Below are positions 1 through 11,204 of a DNA stretch of 64,000 bases, piece after piece. A program made the translations under genes and the position numbers. The notes under the pieces are model-generated. The model ran no database searches and was not told the origin of the DNA. It was given only the letters and a program-made list of their open reading frames with translations. Position 1 is the first letter of the stretch. Every line of letters starts with the position of its first letter. Origin of the DNA: Triticum aestivum. Lineage: Eukaryota > Streptophyta > Magnoliopsida > Poales > Poaceae. The DNA lies in assembly GCF_018294505.1 (NCBI RefSeq), contig NC_057813.1, positions 313,238,900 to 313,302,899 of the forward strand, read 5' to 3'.

Positions 1-392
1 CTTTACCTCGTTGCGAGGGGCCAAACCTGGGTAAACTCTCTGTGTCCCTTGTCCCGTTTTAACCCATTCAAGCTAACTACGTTGCGATGTCTCCACACAT
101 AAGTCCTCATGCTAGGGCATCTACCGTGACAATTCCACGAGGCCTTTAGGCCTTTACCTCGTTGCGAGGGGCCAAACCTGGGTAAGCTCTCTGTGTCCCT
201 TGTCCCGTTTTAACCAATTCAAGCTAACTACGTTGCGATGTCTCCACACATAAGTCCTCATGCTAGGGCATCTGCCGTGACAATTCCACGACATAGGGTG
301 ACACAGAACTAGCTCCAATTCATCAATATAATGTAGGCATGTATTTTGAATATAGTCATACGTGCTTATGGAAAAGAACTTGCATGACATCT
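1..392. repeat. Gypsy-type LTR fragment with 151-bp tandem duplication
   Basis: A block of about 140 bases occurs at 1-140 and again at 152-291 with only a few mismatches (for example aaactctc against aagctctc), giving a 151-bp period. The text contains LTR-like phrases such as ggccaaacctgggta and gctagggcatct. It runs without a break into 292-392, where the Copia element starts with a clean TG. I read this as the interior of an older LTR into which the Copia element inserted. The family assignment is from general resemblance only, and no coding sequence is visible. Confidence 0.5.
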
Positions 393-1991
393 TGAAAGGA
401 TCGAGAAGAGGTGTCTGGAGGGGGGTGATTAGACCCTCAACAAACAAAGTTGGCAGTTTTTAAGTTTTTCAAGTTGAGGTGCTAGATTAACACAATTTCA
501 AGCATACACAATACAATTCAAGCAAGCATGCAAAGAGTATATGAGCAGCGGAAAGTAAATCATGCAACTTGCAAGAAAGTAAAGGGATGGGATTGGAGTG
601 TGCGAAAGCAATTGGATACACGGAGATTTTTGGCGTGGTTCCGATATGTGGTGCTATCGTACATCCACGTTGATGGAGACTTCAACCCATGAAGAGTAAT
701 GGTTGCGCGAGTCCACGGAGGACTCCACCCACGAAGGGTCAACGAAGAAGCAACCTTGTATATCCCATCATGGCCATCGCCCACGAAGGACTTGCCTCAC
801 TAGTGTAGATCTTCACGAAGTAGGCGATCTCCTTCCCCTTACAAAATCCTTGGTTCAACTCCACAATCTTGACGGAGGCTTCCAAGTGACACTTAATCAA
901 TCTAGGAGACACCACTCTCCAAAAGGTAATAGATGGTGTGTTTTTTGATGAACTCCTTGCTCTTGTGCTTCAAATGATAGTCTCCCCAACACTCAACTCT
1001 CTCTCACAGATTTCGCTATGGTGGAAAGATTATTTGAGTGGAAAGCAACTTGGGGAAGTCTAGAGATTAAGATTCATATGGTAGGATTGGAATATCTTGG
1101 TCTCAAGACATGAGTAGGTGGTTCTCTCTCACAAAATGAGTAGTGGAAGTGTAGGTTTGTTCTGATGGCTCTCTCCATGAATGAAGAGTGGGTGGAGGGG
1201 TATATATAGCCTCCACACAAAATCTAGTTGTTACACACAGATTCCCAAACTCGGTGGGACCGAATCAGCAAACTCGGTCAGACCGATCCAGGTAAAAATG
1301 TGAACGTTAGGAATTTCAGTGGGACCGATATAGTCATCTCGGTGGGACCGATGTGCAGGGGTTAGGGTAAAACCTCAACTAGGTTTGACCGATTACTCAA
1401 ACTCGGTGAGACCAATTTTGGTAATATGTAAACAGAGGATTGGTCAAGCAGACTCGGTGGGACCGACTGAACAAACTCGGTTAGACCAAAACTATTGCAA
1501 TAGATCACAAAGAGTTGCAAGCCCATCTCGGCGAGACCGAGATCCCATCGGTGAGATCGAAGTGACTAGGGTTTGGCAGTGGCTGAATAAGATGAAACTC
1601 GGTGGCGCCGGATAAACAAAGTCGGTGGGGCCGAGTTTGACATTTAGGTTTAGGACATATGTGGATGTGAGAAAGTGGCTGAGGGTTTTGGAGCATATCA
1701 CTAAGCACTTTGAGCAAGCAAGCCATTAAGGAACACCTAATCCCCTTTTAATAGTATTGGCTTTCCTATGGACTCAATGTGATCTTGGATCACTAAAATA
1801 GAAAATGTATAGTCTTCAGCTTTTGCTAATATTTGTCCTTAGCATCTTGAAGGGGTTCCACATCCTCTTGTGCATCTCCATGCCACTCCAATGTTGAACT
1901 TATCTGAAATGCACTAGGTAGAAGTATTAGTCCAACAAGAGATATGTTTTCATGAATTACCAAAATCACCCAGGGAGCACTTGTGCTTTCA
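393..1991 (-). repeat. Copia 3' LTR (complete, about 1.6 kb)
   Basis: The plus-strand text starts TGAAAG and ends CTTTCA, a perfect 6-bp terminal inverted pair. On the minus strand the LTR follows a G-rich polypurine tract. A TATA-like tatatata lies at 1200-1207. The LTR carries an array of short interrupted palindromes at about 1251-1634, listed separately. Confidence 0.9.
1251..1634. repeat. Array of short interrupted palindromes, unit TCGGTnnnACCGA
   Basis: Exact tcggtgggaccga units are at 1251-1263, 1339-1351 and 1454-1466. Close variants include tcggtcagaccga (1274), tcggcgagaccga (1528-1540), tcggtgagatcga (1548) and tcggtggggccga (1622). Around eleven units are scattered irregularly over 390 bases inside the Copia LTR. 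Each unit can fold as a 5-bp stem with a 3-base loop. The array is absent from the truncated 5' LTR because that copy ends before the corresponding position. Confidence 0.85.
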
Positions 1992-1992
1992 A

Positions 1993-2005
1993 TCTCCCCC
2001 TTTTT
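1993..2005 (-). other. Polypurine tract of the Copia element
   Basis: The plus strand reads tctccccctttttgg next to the LTR end; on the minus strand this is a run of A and G (ccaaaaagggggaga) immediately upstream of the 3' LTR. It would prime plus-strand DNA synthesis in this element. Confidence 0.85.
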
Positions 2006-3421
2006 GGTAATTGATGACAACATACATCAAAGCTTTAGATAAAGGTATAAGGAAATAGCAAGTAAAGCTTTGGAAAGACATGCAACATGCATTGGCTCCC
2101 CCTACATGTATGCAATCATGTGATGATAGATCATAAGAGTGCATAAACATGTCAGAGCAAGCAATGAGTTACATGTGTCTTGGCTATATGCATCAGAGCA
2201 AATGTTATAGATACTGGAGTTATACATTCATGTTTATGAGTCTCTCTTGCAAACAATATGTACCACAGCAAGAGATCTTCATGCACATAAGTGTGATGCA
2301 TATACTTACCTTGTGGTCTTGAGCTAGCTTGAAGAAGATGTACCTGGGTAAACAAGGTTAGATAACACAAGAACATCTACTAGACAGAGCAAGAACTAAA
2401 GAGCACAAGAATGCCAAGACTAGGATGACATGTAGAGTGTGAGTACTAGGTACTCTATTTGGATATTGACATGTCCCCAAGAATAAAGGTATGTAATGAA
2501 TTCCAAAGATTTTCTTCCCTTAGATGTCTTTCTCCCCCTGGATCTGACATGGGATAATGGGAGTAGGTAGGGTAGCAGAAAATCAGAGCGAACAAGAAAA
2601 TGACCAGAGCAAGATCAAGTCATAACATATGCTATCATGTCTTTCCCCTCTTGAAGACATGAGATAACTTTCCTCTTAAGAATAAGAGCATCAGGAGAAG
2701 CTTTTATGAGTGCATTCTCTCTTATGTGATAAGCTTTGATGTGCTCTCTCTCTCTCTCTCCCTTTGACATTAGTTTCCAAGATGGGACTTCTGAGCATGA
2801 GTCAAGTTGGTTTGGTCTTGCAGTCACATTTCAAAGCCACATGTAATATTGATGTTGGTAGAGGACAAGTTACAAAGAGTGGGGTTGCCATTTTTGGTTT
2901 AAGCATTTCGATGTATTCTCATCTTGTTGAGTTGCTTTGACCCATGTCTTGGGGTTAAGCTTCTCTAAGATGGAAGGACATACCTTGGGTGGTGGTGATG
3001 AACTTGGTCATGTAGTTGAACTTGTGTAGCGTGCTCAAGTTGATGTAGATCATCAAGAGTTGGGAGCATCACTCGTAGTTGAAGTTCATCTTCCTACATG
3101 GGTTAGTCTTGCAAGGAAGAGCACTTGTGTATCCAAAGTGACAATCATGAAATTTGATATAGGGATTTGTCAAAGGATATATTGAATGAATTCGTGTTTC
3201 CTTGTCTTTATCCACCATTTTGTAGAGACTTGGAGATGTAGATATTGCTAAAAATGTGATTGAGTTGCAATCTCATAGAGTTGGGCTTATCCAAGTACCT
3301 GCAAGGGTTAGGTAGCATGCAAGAGTACAAGAGTATCCAAGACATATGATTATCATCATAAGAGAATGATCAAGGATTAGTCATAGTAAGGCCATGCCTT
3401 GCATGCATCCACATGGAGTTT
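2006..3421 (-). other. Copia 3' untranslated region, no coding signal
   Basis: About 1.4 kb lies between the stop of the pol reading frame and the polypurine tract. I see no conserved protein motif on either strand. It contains a (TC)n run near 2743-2762. An untranslated stretch of this length is unusual but is inside the element by position. Confidence 0.6.
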
Positions 3422-4076
3422 CTACTCCAAATTTGAGGCATCAATGATGTTCAATTCACCTCTCAACCTGCAAAACACTTTTTCATCAAGTGGTTTAGTG
3501 AATATATCCGCCAATTGCTTGTCGGTTCGAACATGCTTAAGTTTGATATCTCCCTTAGCAACATGATCTCGAATGAAATGATGACGAACTTCAATATACT
3601 TAGTTCGAGAATGTTGCACGAGATTATGAGCAATCTTAATAGCACTCTCATTGTCACAAAGCAATGGAACATGTTTCACATATATCCCATAATCTTTAAG
3701 AGTTTGGGTCATCCAAAGTAATTGAGCACAACATGAATAAGCGGCAATGTATTCCGCTTCGGCGGTGGATAAGGATACTGAGCTTTGTTTCTTGGAGGAC
3801 CAAGGCACAAGAGATCTACCAAGAAATTGACAAGTACCCGAAGTGGCTATCAACCTTGTCACCGGCATAGTCCGAGTCGGAGTAGCCAACAAGATCAAAA
3901 TAAGACCTCTTAGGATACCAAATGCCAAAATTTGGTGTATGTATTAAGTATCTCACTATCCTTTTCACAGCCTTAAGATGACACTGTTTGGGGGCTGCTT
4001 GATATCTTGCACACACGCACACACTTAGCATGATATCGAGACGGGATGCACATAGATATAACAATGAACCAATCAT
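3422..4076 (-). pseudogene. Copia RNase H and end of reverse transcriptase (broken)
   Basis: Two overlapping minus-strand frames cover the end of RT and RNase H. The RT tail (3816-4076) has the MIGSLLYLCASRLDI block and a YSDSDYAGD block. The RNase H frame (3422-3928) has SSVSLSTAEAEYIAA, then a CDNESAIKIA block with a catalytic Asp, and ends in KQLADIFTKPLDEK, the usual Copia C-terminus. The change of frame near 3816-3928 shows an indel, so this could not make a full protein. RNase H would degrade the RNA strand of the RNA-DNA hybrid during reverse transcription. Confidence 0.85.
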
Positions 4077-4079
4077 AGA

Positions 4080-5269
4080 GCGTTAAACCTTTTGGTCAAC
4101 CGGTTTGCCATCCTTTATCAAGTCAAGATGTCCATTAGTAGGCATCGGGGTATTCATACCTTTGCATTCTTGCATGTTGAACTTCTTGCATAAGTCTTTC
4201 GTATACTTCGTTTGAGAGATAAAGGTTCCCTCCTTAGTTTTCTTGATTTACAAACCAAGAAAGAACTTGAGTTCACTCATCATATACATCACAAACTTCT
4301 CCGACATAAGCTTCCCAAACTTCTCACTAAAATGAGGGTTAGTTGATCCAAATATGATATCATAAACACAAATTTGGCACACACAAAATTCTCCATTAAC
4401 CCTTTTGGTAAAGTGTGTAGAATCAATTTACCAATTTCAAACACTTTATCAAGAAGAAACTTAGTATAGCATTTATACCAAGATCTAGGACCTTGCTTAA
4501 GACCATAACTAGCTTTGTGAAGTTTGTAAACATGGTCGGGTTTCTAAGGATTATCAAAGCCGGGAGGTTGTTTAACATAAACTTCCTCCTCAATTTCACC
4601 ATTAAGAAAAGCACTTTTGATGTCCATTTGATACAAGGCAATGTCATGATGATTGGCATAGGCAAGTCAAATGTGAATGGACTCATGTCTAGCAACGGGG
4701 GCATAAGTCTCAGCATAGTCCATACCTTCGACTTGAGTGTAGCCTTGAGCAACGAGACACGCCTTGTTGCGTACAACTTGTCCATCTTCATCTTTCTTGT
4801 TCCAAAATACCAATTTGGTTCCAATGACATTGTGCTTTTCACCGGGCTTGTCAACCAACGTCCATACTTGGTTCCTCTCAAAGTTGTGTAGCTCTTTGTG
4901 CATGGCATTTATCCAATCCAGATCTTCCAATGCTTCTTCAACCTTCATTGGTTCAATGCTAGAAATTAATGAATAATGTTCACAAAAGTTAGCCAAACGA
5001 GTTTTAGAGCGAGTAATTCTCCCGGTTTGAATGTCATCAAAGATTTGTTCGACGGGATGATCTCTTGAGACTCTTGTTCGAACTCGTGACAACTTTTGTT
5101 TGGGTCGGGGTGGAACATCCTCTTTATTATCTTGTTCTTCTTCTTGTCTTTCTTCGTTGTTGTTGGCGTGGTTGTTCTCCCATGGAGGTGGAGAAGGAGG
5201 TCGAGGTTCATCTTGGTGTACACCCACATTCTCATCGTCTTGACGTGTCCCACTTGTGGATGCCTTCAA
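4080..5269 (-). pseudogene. Copia reverse transcriptase (broken)
   Basis: The 200-residue frame at 4667-5269 carries the integrase-RT linker (acidic and proline-rich) and the start of RT: EALEDLDWINAMHKEL, NKACLVAQGYTQVEG and YAETYAPVAR. The rest of RT continues in shifted frames to about 4080, with recognisable MDIKSAFLNGEIEEEVY-like and KASYGLKQGPRSWY text. The catalytic box is altered: near 4356-4373 the minus strand reads CVYDIIFG where Copia RTs have Y-V-D-D, so the first aspartate is lost. Stop codons are present downstream (for example before IKKTKEGTFI). The sequence is recognisable as RT but not functional. Confidence 0.85.
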
Positions 5270-5275
5270 GTCAAC

Positions 5276-6327
5276 TCATGGTTCACCTTGGCGTGATATT
5301 GAGGCATCCACTTGGACAGACGAGGTACTTTCCTTCACCTCCGTTGGGCGAATCTTGCCGATAGACATGTCTTGGATTGCTTCTGAAGGATCTTTGTCAC
5401 CTACATCAATTGGCAATTGCTCTACTTGCGAGCCGTTAGATTCATCAAACTTCACATCTACCGTCTCTTCAACCTTTTGGGTGAAATTGTTGTAGACACG
5501 GTAAGTGTGAGAGTTTGAGCCATAACCGAGTAGGAAACCTTCATGAGACTTAGGAGCAAATTTCGAACGACGATGCTTGTCAAGAATGTAACACTTTGAG
5601 CCGAATACCCGAAAGTATCCAACTTGGGATTTTTTACCAGTGAGGAGCTCGTATGCTGTCTTGCTAAGTAGCTTGTGAAGATATAGACGATTCATTGCAT
5701 GACAAGCTATCTCAACCGCTTCTGCCCAAAAGTGTTTTGGCATCTTGTATTCATCAAGCATCATTCTCGCCATTTCGATGAGCGTCCGATTCTTCCTCTC
5801 AACAACTCCATTTTGTTGAGTTGTGTACATAGCAAGAACTCATGTGAGATCCCTTCTTTGTCAAGAAAGGTGTCCACATTGGTGTCCTTGAACTCCGTTC
5901 CATTGTCACTGCGAACCTTCTTGATCTTTAATTCAAATTGGTTTTGGGCCTTCCTAGCAAAGTTTTTGAAGATCTTTTGAACCTGTGATTTATCATCGAG
6001 AAAGAACACCCACGTAAATCTTGAAAAATCATCAATGATGACTAGTCCAAATGAGTTACCAACGAGACTTTTCTAAGCGTTGGGACCGAAAAGATCCATG
6101 TGAAGTAGCTCGAGCGGTCTTCTCGTGGTCATGATGTTCTTCACGGGGTGGCTTCCTCCAACCTGTTTTCCTGCTTGGCAAGCGCTGCAAAGTCTATCAT
6201 TATCAAATATGACATCTTTAACACCAAGGATATGATCACCTTTAATAATCTTGTCAAGGTTTCGCATGCCCACATGACCTAACAATCTATGCCACAACCA
6301 ACGTTTTGAAGATTTAGCAATAAGCAA
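5276..6327 (-). pseudogene. Copia integrase (broken)
   Basis: Three minus-strand pieces make up the integrase. At 6073-6327 the zinc-binding region reads WHRLLGHVGMRNLDK followed by CSACQAGKQ, then HMDLFGPNA and a stop. At 5761-6009 the core reads WVFFLDD and VRSDNGTEF (second catalytic Asp). A frameshift near 5830 leads to 5276-5830 with QQNGVVERKNRTL (catalytic Glu) and the GKKSQVGYFRVFGSKCY block. The order zinc finger, D, D, E is kept, but at least one stop and one frameshift break it. Confidence 0.85.
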
Positions 6328-7354
6328 GTTCTAGGTTGAGCCTTTTTAGTGAAGTCAATAATGTATAGATCACCTCTATGTATGCCGGTAAAGACCATTT
6401 TATGATTATCTCTTCGAAACACTTGGCAATCTACTTTAGTAAATAGGACATTGAAACCAAAGTCAGCTAGTCTAGATACAGAAAGTAGATTATAGCCAAG
6501 AGATTCAATGAGCATAACATTTTGTATGGAGCTGTCATGTGAGATGGCCACCTTACCGAGGCCAACCACCTTACCCTTTGAATTATCACCGAAAGTGGCA
6601 TACTTTCGAGGGCCGTCATTTTCAGCAAGCTCACGAAACATATCTTTATCTCCGGTCATGTGATCGGCACATCCACTATCAAGGACCCATTCCTTTCCTC
6701 CAGCCATGTAGCTGCGAAGATTAGCCATAAAACCAAAGTGTCTCATAGACTCTTCAAGATCAAAGTCATTATCATCATCCTCATCATAGTATCCATGTTC
6801 AACATCATCTTGCAAATGATCATTTCCTAGAGAGAGTGATTCATTAGATATATGATTTTGACAATGTTCATCTCTATGAATTCTAATAGCTTCAGAAATA
6901 ATATTGCTAATGATTCCAACATCTCCGTTGGCACGCATAAGATTGGTAATCTCAAATAAACAATCTCCAAACTTGGGATCATTGGGATTCATCTTGTTCA
7001 AAGCAATAGACCTGTGAAGAATCTCATCTAAGTTTTTCAAGGAATAGTCTGGAAATCGTTCCTCGAGAAATCTCCATATAGTATAAGCACAATCAAGAGT
7101 AGGCAAGTGACCAATCAAATTTCTAGGCAAGCCTCTAGTGATAAGATTGATAGTTCTAAAATTGCGAATCATGTCAAGAGACTCATCATGGTTAGGATGC
7201 AAGGGATCAACAAGGGGTTCACAAGGAGTAGTAATGTACTTGTTCAAGTGATATTCATGAAAAATTCCAAGCATCTCATTTTCCACTCACTAAAGAACTC
7301 TCCATCAAGCATAGGCACTCTACGTCTAAGACTACCCAACATAGACTCATCCAT
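6279..7354 (-). pseudogene. Copia gag and aspartic protease (broken)
   Basis: The probable start is the ATG at 7352-7354 on the minus strand, about 40 bases inside the PBS. The frame opens MDESMLGSLRRRVPMLDGEF and runs into a stop near 7260 while the gag text continues in another frame (335 residues, 6279-7286). Gag blocks such as RNFRTINLITRGLP and AYTIWRFLEERFPDYSLKN are clear. No CCHC zinc knuckle is visible between gag and protease, so that part is probably deleted. The protease motif is WVLDSGCADHMTGD at about 6670-6711, with the catalytic D-S-G kept. Confidence 0.8.
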
Positions 7355-7395
7355 CTTCCTCCAATGGTGATTAAACCAAAGCAATGGAGACCAAA

Positions 7396-7407
7396 GCTCT
7401 AATACCA
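7396..7407 (-). other. Primer-binding site of the Copia element (tRNA-Met type)
   Basis: On the minus strand the sequence two bases inside the 5' LTR reads TGGTATTAGAGC, one mismatch from the common TGGTATCAGAGC that pairs with initiator tRNA-Met. It fixes the element's orientation. Confidence 0.85.
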
Positions 7408-7409
7408 AT

Positions 7410-8219
7410 TGAAAGGATCGAGAAGAGGTGTCTAGAGGGGGTGATTAGACCCTCAACAAACAAAGTTGGCAAATTTTAAGTTTTTCAAGTTGAGGTGGTA
7501 GATTAACACAATTTCAAGCATACACAATACAATTCAAGCAAGCGTGCAAAGAGTATATGAGCAGCGGAAAGTAAAGCATGCAACTTGAAAGAAAGTAAAG
7601 GGATGGGATTGGAGTGTGCAAACGCAATTGGAGACACGGAGATTTTTGGCGTGGTTCCAATAGGTGGTGTTATCGTACATCCATGTTGATGGAGACTTCA
7701 ACCCACGAAGGGTAATAGTAGCGCGAGTCCACGGGGGGCTCCACCCACGAAGGGTCCACGGAGAAGCAACTTTGTCTATCCCATCATGGCCATCGCCCAC
7801 GAAGGACCTGCCTCACTATGGTATATCTTCACGAAGTAGGCGATCTCCTTGCCATTACAAACTCCTTGGTCCAACTCCACAATCTTGACGGAGGCATCCA
7901 AGTGACACTTAACCAATCTAGGAGACACCACTCTCCAAAAGGTAATAGATAGTGTGTTGTTGATGAACTCCTTGCTCTTGTGCTTCAAATGATAGTCTTC
8001 CCAACACTCAACTCTCTCTCACGGATTTGGCTATGGTGGAAAGATGATTTGAGTGGAAACCAACTTGGGGTAGGCTAGAGATCAAGATTCATAAGGTAGG
8101 ATTGGAATATCTTGGTCTCAACACATGAGTAGGTGGTTCTCTCCCAGAAATTGAGTAGTGGAAGTGTAGGTTTGTTCTGATGGCTCTCTCCATGAATGAA
8201 GAGTGGGTGGAGGGTATAT
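7410..8219 (-). repeat. Copia 5' LTR, truncated
   Basis: It aligns with 393 to about 1207 of the 3' LTR, then stops at agggtatat. About 790 bases of the LTR, including the palindrome array, are missing in this window. The next base begins a clean LTR terminus of another element, so the break is best explained by an insertion rather than by decay. Confidence 0.85.
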
Positions 8220-8744
8220 TGTCACGCCCAATATGCAAGCCTATCCTAAAGGAACTCGAATGTCCCACCAAGGATAGAAGCGCATAGTGGAGACCCTTTT
8301 GCAAGGTGGATATCATTACATCGTACCATTACATAATATTAGGGGATACATATAAGAGGCATACAATGCCATATGAATACAACAACATCATACATAAGAG
8401 AAACATTCGACTACGGATGAAACACAAATAGAAACTCAAACGACATCCACCCTGCTAGCCCAGGCTGCCGACCAAGAACCTATCCCCTGAACGACAAAGT
8501 AGAAGAAGAACTCAAAACAAGTAAACATCACTCTCTCGTCATGAGCATCGCATTACCTATACCTGCAACTATTGTTGTAGTAAACTGTAAGCCATGAGGA
8601 CTCAGCAATCCCATTACCATGGGTATCAAGAATAGCAAAGCTTAATGGGTATGGAATGGATAAGTGGTGAGGTTGCAGCAACGACTAAGCATGATATGGT
8701 GGCTAACTTACGAATACAAGAATAAGATGAGAAGCTACGCAAAC
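8220..8744 (-). repeat. LTR end of another retrotransposon (Sukkula-like)
   Basis: It begins TGTCACGCCCAA on the plus strand, a typical LTR terminus. Together with the next bases (tatgcaagcctatcc) it resembles the reverse complement of the LTR end of the barley LARD Sukkula as I remember it. There is no coding sequence. It is cut at 8744, where Gypsy A begins with its own TG terminus, which suggests Gypsy A inserted here. Confidence 0.45.
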
Positions 8745-9400
8745 TGATGTAGGGCGGTACCCTATGGGATCGATCTTTCACGTTTGGAGAGGATCCTACG
8801 GGGAACACGAAGAACATGCGGAAGAACACGAGGGGAAAACAAAAGAAACACTCAACCGACACAAATTTGATCACACAAGTGCTAGATCCTCGAGGCACAA
8901 AGTAACACAAGAACCAAAGTCAACAAGGGACGATACAAGAGTAACGGTTCTTCTCCGTGAGGAGGTCTTGATTGTCTTCTCCGGATGGAGGCCTTGAATC
9001 CGGATCGATCTTCTCCGAAGAGGTGCGGTCCCTCACAAGGTGTAGATCCGGTACGGATGAGCAATGCTCTATCTCAAATGAGCTAAAACCAATGCTAACC
9101 CTAGAAAGGACGAGGGGAAGGTCTATTTATAGTGTAAGCCTTCACGGGTAGGAGAGGGGCAAAACAAGTACATGGGCCTCGGCCCGGATACACTGCACAC
9201 AGGTAGGGCGGTAGTACCGGGCCCTCGGGCGGTAGTACCGCTTGTAGAGCTTCAGTGGTAGTACCGCTTTGATGGGGCGGTAGTACCGCTCTGGAGACGT
9301 TTGATCACAGGAGTTTGTCGGGTTCGGTGGAGGAATGGCGGATGTAGGGCGGTAGTGCCGCTTGGCTAGGTTTAGCGGCAGCACCGCTTAGAGTGGGCAG
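8745..9400 (-). repeat. Gypsy A 3' LTR (inner boundary approximate)
   Basis: The outer end is the clean tgatgtaggg at 8745. The segment tctatttatagtg near 9122-9134 is TATA-like. I could not fix the inner edge: the pol C-terminus and the palindrome array run together between about 9200 and 9550. The plus-strand counterpart in Gypsy B has the same order of parts. Confidence 0.55.
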
Positions 9401-9409
9401 TAGTACCGC
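9208..9409. repeat. Array of 13-bp palindromes, unit GCGGTAGTACCGC
   Basis: Units are at 9208-9220, 9229-9241, 9255-9267, 9277-9289, 9349-9361, 9375-9387 and 9397-9409. Several are perfect 6-bp inverted repeats around one central base. Some copies differ at one or two positions while keeping most pairing (gcggcagcaccgc at 9375). They lie just after the pol C-terminus. Confidence 0.85.
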
Positions 9410-10611
9410 CCGTTCCAGGCTGGGTAGTTTCTCCTCTTGCTCTCGACGTCCATCTTGTACCGTAGCTTCTTCTAGGTTGGTTCCTTGGTACCTAAGCACA
9501 CAAAGCATCTCCATTTGATGTAGTAGCCATGTCTCAAGTGGGTCAAAGGGAAGTTCAACAAGGAGAGAGTTAACCTCGGATCGAATAGCACGTGCTCAAT
9601 CTCTTGTCATGGGTCCACTTGGAGCTTGTGAAGTCGAAGTAGTGTCCATGGGCATGATTGTAGCATGCTCTGCATCATCTACACCCACCCCCTTGGGAAA
9701 GATCCGACCTCGGATCGAAATCCTCATCTCCATGGTACGGGAAGAGATCTTGGATCTTGAAGATGTCGCTCATGGAGTATGTGTCGCATGGGAGGTCGAT
9801 CTTGTAAGTGTTGTTGTTGTACCATGCTAGCACCATGAATGGTCCATCGGCTCGGGGTAGAAGTTTGGACTTGCGTTCGTTGGGGAAGGGGTCTTTGCGA
9901 AGGTGTAGCCACATGAGATCACCAACGTTGAAGATCATGGGTTGCTTGTTGGCATTGAGCTTGGTTGCTAGTCATTGTACTTGGTGCTCGATGGTGTGCC
10001 TTGTATCTTCGTGCATCTTTTTGAGATAGCTTGCTCGTGCACTCACGTCGAGGTTCGTGCGCTCTTGTAGAGGAAGAGGTAGAATGTCCAATGGGGACAA
10101 TGGGTTGAAGCTGTCGATGACCTCGAAGGGGGACTTGCCGGTAGTCGAATGTCTTGCACGGTTGTAGGTGTACTAGGCGATGGGTGGACACTCCTCCCAC
10201 TCCTTGATGTTCTTCTTGATCAACATGCGAAGTAGAGTGGAGAGCGTATAGTTCGTCACCTCCGTTTGGCCGTCGGTTTGAGGATGGTATGCCAACGAGA
10301 AGAAGAGCTCGATTCCAAGGTTGGCGCATAGCATCTTCCAAAAGTAACTCAAGAACTTGACATCGCGGTCCGATACGATTGTCTTTGGTACTCCATGGAG
10401 GCGCAAGATTTCCCTACAAAAAGATTTGCAACGTGTGAAGCATCATCTATCTTGTTGTGAGGGATGAAATGTGCCATCTTAGAAAATCGGTCCACAACAA
10501 TAGACACGGAATCCTTTCCATTTTGATTTCTAGGCAAACCAAGTACAAAATCCATGCTAATGTCTTCCTAAGGTTGATAAGGAATAGGAAGAGGCATGTA
10601 AAGACCATGGG
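9410..10611 (-). pseudogene. Gypsy A integrase and C-terminal domain (fragment)
   Basis: Minus-strand pieces are: 10349-10555 with [16 protein letters not shown] (first catalytic Asp) and [12 protein letters not shown]; 10173-10406 with [18 protein letters not shown] (second Asp) and [13 protein letters not shown] (catalytic Glu); then a DNA-binding tail at 9675-9938 with GDLMWLHLRKDPFP and RADGPFMVLAW. A relic of the GPMTRARARA-like tail is near 9600. Frameshifts separate the pieces. The integrase would have inserted element DNA; this copy cannot. Confidence 0.85.
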
Positions 10612-11204
10612 TGTGGCACCCCGGCTCAGAGAAACCGGAACACCCCGTATTCCAGCCCAGAGATCGAGGAGAAGTCTCTATAATACGGCACTGCTTGACA
10701 TAGAACAAATCAGCTCTTATTACAAGAATAAATACAAAGGTCTGATGTTACAAAGTTTCACATCAGCACGGCGACACTACGCCTGCGATACTACACTTGC
10801 TCTATGCTAGCAGCGGAAATCTTCTAGCGAACAACGACGAAGGTAGTGAACCCACTCCATAGCGACTCTGGCTGGGACACGATCTAGCTCGCACAAACGG
10901 AAACCACGACAAGCAATCAAGCAATCACGACATCACCTGCAATCTGGCGTGACACTCCAGGTCAGTACATTGAATGTACTTGCAAGCTCATAACAACCAA
11001 AAGCATCAAGGCAAGACAACAACATAGCATTAAGCAGGTTAATTAAATTAACAGCTACCCTAATACAGTAGCAACTACTAAGCATGATATGAAGCTACTA
11101 CAATACTGATAAATCACCATCTCAGATCTCCATAACCATATCTCTCTTGGCTAACCGGCCAACCAATATACCATCTCGATCACCTCGTGATCAAAACCAT
11201 CGGT

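Larger units (their letters stand above)
393..8219 (-). mobile_element. Copia LTR retrotransposon, minus strand, 5' LTR interrupted
   Basis: Both LTR copies begin tgaaaggatcgagaagaggt on the plus strand (393 and 7410). Between them on the minus strand are gag, protease, integrase, RT and RNase H in the Copia order. A polypurine tract (1993-2005) borders the left LTR and a tRNA-Met type primer-binding site (7396-7407) borders the right LTR. The element therefore reads right to left. The right (5') LTR stops at 8219, where another LTR terminus (tgtcacgccc) begins, so it was probably split by a later insertion. Over the first 280 aligned LTR bases I count about 14 differences, so the insertion is not recent. 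The sequence before the left LTR is catct; its matching duplication is not visible. Confidence 0.9.
8745..10611 (-). mobile_element. Gypsy A, 3' portion only, minus strand
   Basis: The left edge (tgatgtaggg) corresponds to the LTR end of Gypsy B (ccctacaaca at 29492-29501 on the other strand). The internal part encodes the integrase core and the C-terminal domain. RT, RNase H, protease, gag and the 5' LTR are missing because the LARD-like element inserted at 10612 and what lay beyond has been lost. Gypsy A and B share long identical peptide stretches and belong to one family. Confidence 0.75.
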
